Shown: positions 1 to 5,770, numbered from the stretch's first letter. The stretch is 5,865 bases of DNA from Chloroflexota bacterium (GCA_016210435.1 JACQUF010000001.1:1-5865), one strand, 5' to 3'. Translations and numbers: made by a program. The notes: a model not told the origin generated them from the letters alone.

Positions 1-1
1 G

Positions 2-451
2 CTCGAGCGCGAGCGGTTGATGTCGAAGAAGATTTCCAAGACCAACTCGGTGAAGTCGCAGCTCGACCACGAAATGCGGCCGGAGGACATCCACATCGGT
101 CCGAGCGACTTTGTGCCCTGGCTGCTCGACCGGAAATTTGCTTACATACGATTGGAAGGCACGTCCTTTGGCGATGTGCCGCTGAACGTCGAGTTGAAGC
201 TGGAAGTTGTCGATAGCCCGAACTCGGCGGGAGTTGTCATCGACGCGATACGGTGTGCCAAGCTGGGCCTGGACCGGGGCGTCGCCGGGCCTCTGGTCGG
301 GCCATCGGCTTATTTCATGAAGTCCCCGCCGAAGCAGTTCCGCGATGACGAGGCGCGGCAGCTGGTGGAGGAGTTCATCTCAGACTCGAAGTCGACCAGG
401 AAACCTGCCTCGAAGAAGGCGAACGGCAGCAAACGGTCAAAGAAGACTTAG
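2..451 (+). CDS. ino1: Inositol-3-phosphate synthase, C-terminal part (5' end outside window)
   Basis: This is the last ~149 residues of a myo-inositol-3-phosphate synthase, the NAD-dependent cytosolic enzyme that turns glucose 6-phosphate into inositol 3-phosphate. The frame is open from base 2 and enters from upstream. The ATG at 17 is an internal Met ([10 protein letters not shown], where relatives usually have RLESKKISKT), not a start. Family landmarks are [42 protein letters not shown], then [11 protein letters not shown] and [12 protein letters not shown], which closes the family core. The catalytic and Rossmann NAD-binding parts lie upstream and cannot be checked. Oddity: after the core there is a tail of about 23 residues rich in Lys, Ser and Arg. 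The gene ends 55 bases before a PimA-like glycosyltransferase, and a PIP synthase-like gene follows, so it probably supplies inositol phosphate for lipid synthesis. Family assignment is confident; the operon is inferred. Confidence 0.93.
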   Translation, partial: LERERLMSKKISKTNSVKSQLDHEMRPEDIHIGPSDFVPWLLDRKFAYIRLEGTSFGDVPLNVELKLEVVDSPNSAGVVIDAIRCAKLGLDRGVAGPLVGPSAYFMKSPPKQFRDDEARQLVEEFISDSKSTRKPASKKANGSKRSKKT

Positions 452-506
452 CGCGGTTGTCGATCCTGGCGACCGCATGCCGGATGGCCACCAGGACGGG
501 TCGCAA

Positions 507-1655
507 ATGAAAATCGCATTGATGTCGCCGTACGACTTCGCCTATCCAGGCGGAGTAACCGGCCACGTCACGCACCTTGCTGAAGAGTTCGTCAAGCTCG
601 GACACCAGGTCGTTGTCCTGGCGCCATGCATGGAGAAGGTCGATACACCTGCCGGGGTGGAGCTCGTTCCTGTCGGTCGACCGATCGCGGTGCCCACCAA
701 TGGGTCCGTCGCCAGGCTTTCGCAGTCAGTCTGGCTGGAGCCCCGGATAAAGGGAGTCTTGAAGCGGGGCGCATTCGACATCGTTCACGTCCACGAGCCG
801 TTCGTGCCATTCATGCCGTGGCTCGTCGTGTATGCATCCGAGGTCACCACCATCGCGACGTTCCATGCCTTCAACGAGCGTGGCTTGAGGCTGTGGTTTT
901 GGAAACCAGTCCTGAAGCCGGTCGACCGGCACCTTCACGGCCGGATCGCTGTATCGGAAGCAGCCAGGGCGTATTTCAGCCGTAGATTCCCGGGTGAATA
1001 CACGATCATCCCGAACGGGATCGACGTCGATCATTTCTCCGCTCCGGCTTCGCCGCTCCCGCAGTTCGAAGATGGCAAGCTCAACATCGTCTTCGTGGGC
1101 CGGCTCGAAAAACGGAAGGGCCTCCGCTATCTGCTCGGGGCGTTCAGTTCGCTCAAATGGGACTTCCCCAACCTGCGCCTGATCGTGGTCGGCCCCGGCA
1201 CCCTGGATTCCGAATCGCAAAGGGTGTTGAGCGAACGGAACATCAAGGACCTGGTATTCACCGGGCACGTGCCCTATTCGGAGCTGCCCAGGTACTACCA
1301 GACCGCCGATATTTTCTGCGCTCCAGCGGTGGGCCGCGAGAGCTTCGGCTATGTGATCGCCGAAGCCATGGCTGCGGGCCGCGCGATCGCTGCAAGCGAC
1401 ATTCCCGGATACCGAAGCGTGGTCACGCATGGATACCAGGCGCTTCTCGTCAGGCCGCGCAGCGAAGAGGCGCTTGCGGCCGGGCTCCGGACACTGATAC
1501 TCGACCCCGAGTTGCGGCAACGGCTCGGCCAGCATGGCAGGCAGTCGGTCGAACAGTATCGCTGGAACACGGTGGCGAGGCGTGTCATTGACTACTACGA
1601 AATCGTGATGGCGCAGCGACGCGCTGCGGCGCTCAAGTCAACTAGCAGCGCCTGA
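507..1655 (+). CDS. GT4 glycosyltransferase, PimA-like phosphatidylinositol mannosyltransferase
   Basis: A 382-residue GT-B fold glycosyltransferase of family GT4, close in length to mycobacterial PimA (about 386). PimA moves mannose from GDP-mannose to phosphatidylinositol at the inner membrane face. The N-terminal Rossmann domain opens with MKIALMSPYDFAYPGGVTGH, with the GG loop at residues 15-16. HVHEP is at 94-98, and H120 in ATFHAF aligns with the catalytic-site His of PimA. The donor domain has IPNGID (168-173), GRLEKRKG (198-205, R199 and K204 as phosphate contacts) and the E-x7-E pair E278/E286 in GRESFGYVIAEAM. The open frame reaches back to about 345, overlapping ino1, but homology begins at ATG 507, preceded by GGACGGG at 494-500. 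ATG 477 is a possible alternative adding ten residues. The neighbours, inositol-phosphate synthase and PIP synthase, support a phosphoinositide acceptor. GT4 is certain, but the mannose donor and PI acceptor are inferred. Confidence 0.9.
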   Translation: MKIALMSPYDFAYPGGVTGHVTHLAEEFVKLGHQVVVLAPCMEKVDTPAGVELVPVGRPIAVPTNGSVARLSQSVWLEPRIKGVLKRGAFDIVHVHEPFVPFMPWLVVYASEVTTIATFHAFNERGLRLWFWKPVLKPVDRHLHGRIAVSEAARAYFSRRFPGEYTIIPNGIDVDHFSAPASPLPQFEDGKLNIVFVGRLEKRKGLRYLLGAFSSLKWDFPNLRLIVVGPGTLDSESQRVLSERNIKDLVFTGHVPYSELPRYYQTADIFCAPAVGRESFGYVIAEAMAAGRAIAASDIPGYRSVVTHGYQALLVRPRSEEALAAGLRTLILDPELRQRLGQHGRQSVEQYRWNTVARRVIDYYEIVMAQRRAAALKSTSSA

Positions 1656-1755
1656 GGTTCCGCATATTCCGCAAACGCCCACGAGTCGCAGTTTGGCCCA
1701 CCTTGTCCTGGACGGTCGAAACAAGATGCTGGCCTGGGCCATGGGAGTGGCCGGC

Positions 1756-2403
1756 ATGAGCTCTCCAGTTGGAGGAGGCCCCGCGGCCGAGCCTGCCCTT
1801 CAGCGGGTAAGAACCGCGGCCAGATCTGCACTTTCGAGATACTTCGAGAAGCCCGGCGCGGCAGCTCTCGCCAGCGTTGGCATCTCGCCCAACATGGCGA
1901 CTTTGCTTGGCCTGGTCCTCTCCGGCGTCGCGGCATATTTCGCAGCGACCGGCCGTTTTCAGCTCGCCGCTTTGTTCGTTTTCGTCGGCGCGGTCTTCGA
2001 TCTGCTGGACGGCGCGATCGCAAGGCGGGCCGGACTGGTCAGCAAACGGGGCGCTTTCCTGGATTCCACTGCAGACCGCGTGGGTGAAGGCGTGATACTG
2101 CTGGGTCTCCTGGTCCACTTCGTGCAGCCGCACGCCGCGAGCCGCACTGGCGCCATACTCGCCTTCGTAGCCTTTGCCGGTTCCGTGATGGTGAGCTACA
2201 TCCGCGCTCGCGCCGAAGGTCTGGCGCTCGGCGGCACAACAAGATTCGAAGGATTCTTTACGCGCGCGGAACGTATCGCAGTGGTGGTCGTGGGCCTCGC
2301 GCTCGGACAGCCGCTGATCACCCTCTGGATCCTCGCCATTGGTACGCCGCTCAGCGCCCTTCAGCGGTTTCTTTCAATCTGGCGCGCTGCCAGGGATAGC
2401 TAG
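1756..2403 (+). CDS. CDP-alcohol phosphatidyltransferase, probable phosphatidylinositol-phosphate synthase
   Basis: An integral membrane enzyme of the CDP-alcohol phosphatidyltransferase family (215 residues from this start; M. tuberculosis PgsA1 is about 217). It swaps CMP on CDP-diacylglycerol for an alcohol. The full signature is visible: D82-x2-D85-G86-x2-A89-R90-x8-G99-x3-D103-x3-D107, whose Asp residues hold the metal and the CDP group. Before it are SPNMATLLGL and a hydrophobic helix pair. After it come several membrane helices with YIRARAEGL between them, resembling the RAE segment of PIP synthases. Inositol 1-phosphate as acceptor is inferred from this resemblance and from the upstream ino1 and PimA-like genes. 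A PGP synthase or archaetidylinositol-phosphate synthase activity is possible. The start is uncertain: ATG 1756 has GGAG at 1744-1747 eight bases upstream and gives a family-typical N terminus, but ATG 1726, ATG 1741 and TTG 1693 are in frame. Unlike the mycobacterial cluster, no acyltransferase gene separates it from the PimA-like gene, and gene order is reversed. Confidence 0.88.
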   Translation: MSSPVGGGPAAEPALQRVRTAARSALSRYFEKPGAAALASVGISPNMATLLGLVLSGVAAYFAATGRFQLAALFVFVGAVFDLLDGAIARRAGLVSKRGAFLDSTADRVGEGVILLGLLVHFVQPHAASRTGAILAFVAFAGSVMVSYIRARAEGLALGGTTRFEGFFTRAERIAVVVVGLALGQPLITLWILAIGTPLSALQRFLSIWRAARDS

Positions 2404-2427
2404 CCAGCGGGATCGAAGCCGGCCACC

Positions 2428-2459
2428 CGCCTCTCCCTCGATTCCTCGATGGGAAGGCG
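2428..2459 (+). repeat. Imperfect hairpin downstream of the lipid operon
   Basis: The left arm is CGCCT (2428-2432), TCCC (2434-2437) and TCGA (2438-2441). The right arm is TCGA (2446-2449), GGGA (2451-2454) and AGGCG (2455-2459). The loop is TTCC, and there are two single-base bulges (C2433, T2450), giving thirteen pairs. It lies 25 bases after the stop of the phosphatidyltransferase gene and is not followed by a T run, so it is not a standard intrinsic terminator. It could protect a 3' end, act in termination, or be half of a dispersed palindromic repeat together with the next hairpin. Confidence 0.5.
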
Positions 2460-2469
2460 AGTCGCGTGT

Positions 2470-2496
2470 CCCTACTCCCGGTTTTCCGGGAGAAGG
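2470..2496 (+). repeat. Strong hairpin with TTTT loop, candidate terminator or dispersed palindrome
   Basis: CTCCCGG (2475-2481) and CCGGGAG (2486-2492) pair perfectly around a TTTT loop. Beyond an A-A mismatch (2474/2493), three more pairs form (CCT 2471-2473 with AGG 2494-2496). No T tract follows. The wording (CCCT-CTCCCGG-TTTT-CCGGGAG, then later GATGAGGG) resembles a kind of dispersed intergenic palindrome I associate with several GC-rich genomes. That similarity is from memory and untested. It may end the lipid operon transcript. Confidence 0.5.
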
Positions 2497-2527
2497 TGGT
2501 CGGAGACCGGATGAGGGCTCGAGACAT

Positions 2528-2548
2528 CGGTGAGGGTGGGTCTCACCG
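2528..2548 (+). repeat. Perfect 7-bp inverted repeat upstream of the peptidase gene
   Basis: CGGTGAG (2528-2534) and CTCACCG (2542-2548) form a perfect inverted repeat with a seven-base spacer, 45 bases upstream of the peptidase ATG. If the start at 2594 is leaderless, as suggested by the -10-like box at 2582, the repeat lies at about -66 to -46, where an operator or activator site would sit. It would then act as DNA rather than as an RNA hairpin. It could equally be the last part of the hairpin cluster that begins at 2428. Confidence 0.4.
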
Positions 2549-2560
2549 TTCGAAGAGTCA

Positions 2561-2593
2561 TTCGATGGCCACTGTTCGTAATACCCTAGCGTT
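2561..2593 (+). promoter_or_regulatory. Candidate promoter for a leaderless peptidase mRNA
   Basis: TACCCT (2582-2587) is a plausible -10 box ending six bases before the ATG at 2594, so transcription could begin at the A of the start codon. A weak TTCGAT (2561-2566) sits 15 bases upstream of it as a poor -35. There is no purine-rich Shine-Dalgarno sequence in the interval. An in-frame TAA at 2579-2581 rules out a longer N terminus. No other start would keep the full signal peptide. Confidence 0.4.
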
Positions 2594-3949
2594 ATGCGAA
2601 CTGCTGCCAGACTTGTTGCGCTGACTCTCATCGCGTTGTTTGGCGTGGCTCTGGCTGCCATGCCCGCCAGGTCTGCGCGCGCCGCCGGCCTCGAAATCAT
2701 CCGGGCCGAAGCAGTAAGTGAAATCCCGGACGGCATCCGATTTCTCTTCGAGGCGAAATCCGACCAGCCCATCGACGAAGTTGTCGTCCGCTTCGCCTCA
2801 GGTGGACAGGCGGCGACGCAGTACAACTATCTGAAGCTCCAGAAGGGCGATGTGATCACTGGTGAGTATTTCCACCGGACCGGCCAGCGTGACCGGTATG
2901 TTCCGCCGGGGACCGAATTCACGTATTTCTTCGAAATCGTGTTCCAGAACGGCCAGTCGCAATCAACCGAGCCGCGCAAGCTGGTCGCCCATGATCGCCG
3001 GTACCGGTGGGAAGAGTTTTCGAAAGGGCCAATAACGGTCTTCTATCACGGGCCGGTCTCGAAACGGGCGGAGTTCATCGCGGACGCATCGCTCACCACG
3101 TTCCGAAACATGGGTGCCGCAATAGGCGCCGACACGGAAAGCCCACTGCGCGTGGTGATGTACAACAACGACGCCGAGATGATCGACGCCGTATCGATCC
3201 GGAGTCTCACATCGGCGCGCCAGCTGGTCACCGAGGGACAGGCGTTCGCCCTGCATAACCTGGTAGTGGTCCAGGGCGGCGCGGATCGCGTGGCCGGTGT
3301 GATCTCTCATGAAGTCACGCACATCCTCGTCGGACGGGCGTCGCAGAACGCAGTGGGCGGCGTGCCTTCCTGGCTGAACGAAGGGCTTGCCGAGTTCGGA
3401 AACCTGGACCCCGGCCTTTCTTATACCCGCTATCTCGAATGGGCTGTAGATACCAACAGGTTGGTGCCAATCTTGTATCTGGACGCCTTCCCTGCAGACC
3501 CGAACCTGACGATCGTCGCTTACGGCCAGGCTCGCAGCATCGTCGAGTTCATGGTCAAGAAGTGGGGGGCCGAGAAGATCGCGGAAACGATCAAGGCGTT
3601 CAACTCCGGGACGCCTTTTGGCGAAGCGTTCCGAAAGACATACGGTTTCGACGTGCAGGACCTGGACCGACAGTGGCGCGAATTCATGGGCGCGAAGCCG
3701 TATGCCCCTGCCGCCGGGACCGCGCTTCCCGCGACGCCCACTGCCACGCCAGAGCCCACGCCTGCGGCCACCGCGACCGCCGCACCTGCGCCGGCGCCCA
3801 GCCCGACGCCCCAGCCAACGGCCACAGCGACGCCTGCTGCCGGCGGTGGCGCATGTGGAGCGGGCAAGAGCGGGACTCTCGAAGCCTCATTCCTGGCCCT
3901 GCTGACCATGCCGGGCGCGCTCTTCGTGATCCGCAAGGCGCGCATTTAG
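2594..3949 (+). CDS. Exported peptidase MA family metalloprotease with C-terminal anchor
   Basis: A 451-residue exported protein. Residues 1-31 form a signal peptide: basic MRTAAR, a hydrophobic core, then a small-residue AARA-type region. Residues ~33-130 look like a beta-rich domain without a motif I can name. Residues ~145-365 form a gluzincin (peptidase MA-like) domain with HEVTH at 239-243 (H239 and H243 as zinc ligands, E240 catalytic) and WLNEGLAEF at 260-268, where E263 is the expected third ligand. All active-site residues are present, so it is probably an active zinc protease outside the membrane; the substrate is unknown. Residues ~372-415 are a Pro/Ala/Thr-rich linker of TPTATPEPTP type, typical of surface proteins. 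The end has GGGACGAG (417-424), a hydrophobic stretch (about 429-446) and the basic tail RKARI, which could be a membrane anchor or a sorting signal. The gene stands alone between two intergenic regions, with its own likely promoter and no Shine-Dalgarno sequence. The family is confident, the biological role is not known. Confidence 0.87.
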   Translation: MRTAARLVALTLIALFGVALAAMPARSARAAGLEIIRAEAVSEIPDGIRFLFEAKSDQPIDEVVVRFASGGQAATQYNYLKLQKGDVITGEYFHRTGQRDRYVPPGTEFTYFFEIVFQNGQSQSTEPRKLVAHDRRYRWEEFSKGPITVFYHGPVSKRAEFIADASLTTFRNMGAAIGADTESPLRVVMYNNDAEMIDAVSIRSLTSARQLVTEGQAFALHNLVVVQGGADRVAGVISHEVTHILVGRASQNAVGGVPSWLNEGLAEFGNLDPGLSYTRYLEWAVDTNRLVPILYLDAFPADPNLTIVAYGQARSIVEFMVKKWGAEKIAETIKAFNSGTPFGEAFRKTYGFDVQDLDRQWREFMGAKPYAPAAGTALPATPTATPEPTPAATATAAPAPAPSPTPQPTATATPAAGGGACGAGKSGTLEASFLALLTMPGALFVIRKARI

Positions 3950-4025
3950 GGATTTACGCCGCGCTCGGCCGAATTCGAAATTCACAGTCAGGTGCGACGA
4001 CTGAGGCTCTCCATCCGGCTTGGCT

Positions 4026-4063
4026 GTAACCGCAAGTTCACGCGCGCGTAACACATTGGAAAC
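4026..4063 (+). promoter_or_regulatory. GlnR-box-like operator upstream of amtB
   Basis: Four five-base half-sites stand at exact 11-base steps: GTAAC (4026-4030), TTCAC (4037-4041), GTAAC (4048-4052) and GAAAC (4059-4063), each separated by six bases. The actinobacterial GlnR consensus is gTnAC-n6-GaAAc-n6-GtnAC-n6-GaAAc. Three half-sites match fully and the second keeps only the AC. An 11-base direct repeat is how OmpR/PhoB-type winged-helix regulators bind. The site lies 59 bases upstream of the ammonium channel ATG, the type of gene GlnR activates under nitrogen limitation. The pattern is seen directly; the regulator is inferred, and no GlnR gene is in the window. Confidence 0.65.
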
Positions 4064-4073
4064 ATCCGTTCCC

Positions 4074-4079
4074 TAGGCT
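4074..4079 (+). promoter_or_regulatory. Possible -10 element of the amtB-glnK promoter
   Basis: TAGGCT begins ten bases after the last GlnR-like half-site. The -35 region would then fall inside the 4048-4063 half-sites and shows no good TTGACA match, as expected for an activator-dependent promoter. The start of transcription would be near 4086, leaving a leader of about 37 bases with the Shine-Dalgarno sequence GGGGGA at 4111-4116. The match is weak and other placements are possible. Confidence 0.3.
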
Positions 4080-4122
4080 CACGCAGTTGTAGCTGACTCG
4101 CCGATCGCGTGGGGGAACGATT

Positions 4123-5364
4123 ATGCCTATTGACGCCGGCGCCACCGCATGGGTGCTTGCAGCGAGCGCCCTCGTCCTGTTCATGACACCTGGCCTAGCT
4201 TTCTTCTACGGCGGTCTCGTGCGCGGCAAGAACGTGTTGAGCACGATCATGTACAGCTTCATGGCAATGGCCGTGATAATCGTGGCCTGGGTGCTCTGGG
4301 GCTACAGCCTCGCTTTTTCCCCCGGCAACAACTTCATCGGGGACCTCTCATTCATCGGATTTCAGGAGGTCGATGGCCGCGCATACGAAGTCGCCGGCGT
4401 GGTCGCTCCGATACCCCACGCTGCCTACGCGATCTTCCAGCTGATGTTTGCCATCATCACTCCGGCACTTATCACCGGCGCGTTCGCCGAACGATTCAAG
4501 TTCAGCACGTACCTGATTTTCCTTGTGCTCTGGATGACATTCGTATACGCGCCGATTGCACACTGGGTGTGGTCCGGCAATGGCTGGCTGTTCGGCATCG
4601 GCGCGCTCGATTTCGCAGGCGGAACCGTGGTACACATCAACGCCGGTGTCGCCGCGGTTGCCGCGGCGTGGCTGGTGGGCAGGCGCCGCGGGGTCGAGCA
4701 CGGCGTGGTCCCCCACAACGTGCCCTTCGTGATCCTCGGCGCCAGCATCCTCTGGTTCGGGTGGTTCGGCTTCAATGCTGGAAGCGCGCTGAACGCGAAC
4801 TACCAGGCCCTTAACGCCTTCCTGGTGACGAACACCGCCACAGCGACCGCCGCCCTGACCTGGGCGCTCGTCTCCTGGTTCCATACCAGGAAGCCAAGCG
4901 CAGTCGGCGCGGCGTCCGGTGCGGTGGCCGGCCTGGTGGCGATCACGCCTGCATCGGGATTCGTCGGGCCTCTCGGTGCGCTTGCGATCGGGTTCGGCGC
5001 CGGCCTTTTCTGTTACTTCGGCGTCCAGCTGAGGGTACGCACGAAGTTGGACGATGCCCTCGACGTCTTTGCGGTCCACGGTATCGGCGGTATCTGGGGC
5101 GCACTGGCAACCGGCATCTTTGCCGTGGTCTCGGTCAGCGGGCTGACTCCGCCAGCAGGTGTAGGAGTCATTGATGGCCATCCCGCGCAGATGTGGGCCC
5201 AGCTGCGGGCCGTTGCTGCGACCTTCGGCTATTCGCTCGTCGTAACGTTCGCTATCCTGAAGGTGCTGGACTTCATCCCCGGCCTTGGATTGCGTGTGAC
5301 CGAAAAAGAAGAAGACACGGGACTCGATGTCTCGCTCCACGGGGAACGCGGCTACGCGGAGTAG
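4123..5364 (+). CDS. amtB: Ammonium transporter, Amt/MEP/Rh family
   Basis: A complete 413-residue Amt channel with about eleven membrane helices, which takes up ammonium across the cytoplasmic membrane. Numbered here against E. coli AmtB, the key residues are all present: F109 and F217 (the Phe gate), W150 and S221 (external site), D163 in ALDFAGGTVVH, and the pore His pair H171 and H319 (AVHGIGGIWG). No cleavable signal peptide is obvious, and the N terminus enters the first helix directly (TAWVLAASALVLFMTPGLAF). The cytoplasmic tail GLRVTEKEEDTGLDVSLHGE keeps the GLDV-x2-HGE segment of the family that takes part in PII-controlled gating. The start ATG has GGGGGA (4111-4116) six bases upstream. 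A PII gene begins 16 bases after the stop, and a GlnR-box-like site lies upstream, so uptake is probably switched on under nitrogen shortage and blocked by PII when ammonium returns. Confidence 0.97.
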   Translation: MPIDAGATAWVLAASALVLFMTPGLAFFYGGLVRGKNVLSTIMYSFMAMAVIIVAWVLWGYSLAFSPGNNFIGDLSFIGFQEVDGRAYEVAGVVAPIPHAAYAIFQLMFAIITPALITGAFAERFKFSTYLIFLVLWMTFVYAPIAHWVWSGNGWLFGIGALDFAGGTVVHINAGVAAVAAAWLVGRRRGVEHGVVPHNVPFVILGASILWFGWFGFNAGSALNANYQALNAFLVTNTATATAALTWALVSWFHTRKPSAVGAASGAVAGLVAITPASGFVGPLGALAIGFGAGLFCYFGVQLRVRTKLDDALDVFAVHGIGGIWGALATGIFAVVSVSGLTPPAGVGVIDGHPAQMWAQLRAVAATFGYSLVVTFAILKVLDFIPGLGLRVTEKEEDTGLDVSLHGERGYAE

Positions 5365-5380
5365 CGTTCGGGGGTTTTGA

Positions 5381-5734
5381 ATGAAGAAGATTGAGGCGAT
5401 CGTCCGCCCAGAGCGCGTGCAGGCTGTTGTCGACGCTCTAGAGAAAGTGGGGTGCGTCGGACTGAACGTAACGCAGGTCACCGGACGGGGTCGCCAAAAG
5501 GGCGTCGTCGTGCACACCGGGAGGGGTGTCGAGACGACCCAGATAAACATGCTTCCAAAATCTCGAATCGAGACCGTTGTGGCAGACGCGGATGTCGAGA
5601 AGGTGATCGAGGCGATCATCGGGGCTGCCAGAACCAATGCGACTGGTGCGATCGGGGACGGCAAGATCTTCGTGAGCCCGGTGCTCGAGGCGATTCGGGT
5701 CAGCAGCGGAGAGCGCGGCGACGCCGCAATCTGA
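5381..5734 (+). CDS. glnK: Nitrogen regulatory PII protein, GlnK type, with variant T-loop
   Basis: A complete 117-residue PII protein (E. coli GlnK and GlnB have 112), a cytoplasmic trimer that senses ATP/ADP and 2-oxoglutarate and plugs the Amt channel through its T-loop. MKKIEAIVRPERV opens the fold. GRGRQKG (35-41) starts the T-loop with Q39 and K40 conserved, and TGAIGDGKIFV (88-98) fits the PII C-terminal signature with K95 matching E. coli K90. The end, SGERGDAAI, is typical. Oddities against E. coli GlnB: the T-loop (41-60) is two residues longer and has no tyrosine, so the Y51 uridylylation or adenylylation site is missing. Three residues are added before the B-loop (GAARTNA against RTAQ). 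R106 matches R101, but S108 stands where R103 binds ATP phosphate. ATG 5381 has GGGGG (5370-5374) upstream. Co-transcription with amtB is very likely. The GlnK name rests on the amtB linkage. Confidence 0.95.
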   Translation: MKKIEAIVRPERVQAVVDALEKVGCVGLNVTQVTGRGRQKGVVVHTGRGVETTQINMLPKSRIETVVADADVEKVIEAIIGAARTNATGAIGDGKIFVSPVLEAIRVSSGERGDAAI

Positions 5735-5753
5735 CCTGCGATACTATGTCAGA
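5730..5753 (+). promoter_or_regulatory. Putative tRNA-Trp promoter -10 inside an inverted repeat
   Basis: TACTAT (5742-5747) is a good -10-like hexamer about 43 bases upstream of the tRNA, with no convincing -35. It sits inside an inverted repeat, TCTGAC (5730-5735) and GTCAGA (5748-5753), with a 12-base spacer; the left arm overlaps the glnK stop codon. The arms could be an operator over the promoter or the stem of a 3' hairpin of the amtB-glnK mRNA. Confidence 0.35.
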
Positions 5754-5755
5754 AG

Positions 5756-5770
5756 CGGGCCGCAGGCCCG
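5756..5770 (+). repeat. GC-only hairpin between glnK and tRNA-Trp
   Basis: CGGGCC (5756-5761) and GGCCCG (5765-5770) form a perfect six-pair stem with a GCA loop. It begins 21 bases after the glnK stop. No T run follows, so it is not a classical terminator. It could be a processing or stability element at the glnK 3' end or at the start of the tRNA transcript. Confidence 0.4.

Noticed and set aside
345..506. Extension of the glycosyltransferase frame upstream of 507, overlapping ino1
   Set aside because: The extra residues are an Arg-rich out-of-frame reading of the ino1 end and do not match GT4 proteins. The family start MKIALMSPYDF is at 507.
917..930. Perfect 14-base palindrome centred on GTCGAC inside the glycosyltransferase gene
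   Set aside because: It encodes ordinary KPVDR residues of the enzyme, and GC-rich coding DNA gives such palindromes by chance. Nothing links it to regulation.
726..1535. Long minus-strand open frame of 269 codons opposite the glycosyltransferase
   Set aside because: It is a complement shadow of a well-supported GT4 gene, as expected in GC-rich DNA. Its translation shows no recognisable domain.
1693..1755. TTG 1693 as the phosphatidyltransferase start
   Set aside because: It would add 21 residues with no family counterpart and has no clear ribosome site, while ATG 1756 has GGAG at good spacing. It is kept only as an alternative.
3958..3983. Small inverted repeats (GCCG-CGCT-CGGC and GAATT-CGA-AATTC) after the peptidase gene as terminator
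   Set aside because: The stems have only four and five pairs, and no T run follows. This is too weak to call a terminator.
3439..4029. Alternative + frame across the end of the peptidase gene and into the gap
   Set aside because: It reads the peptidase region in another frame and gives an Arg- and Pro-rich protein without family motifs. The HExxH frame is clearly the coding one.
4348..5664. Minus-strand open frame of 438 codons opposite amtB and glnK
   Set aside because: It spans two certain genes in antisense, and its translation is rich in Arg, Glu, Asp and Gly without motifs. It is an antisense shadow.
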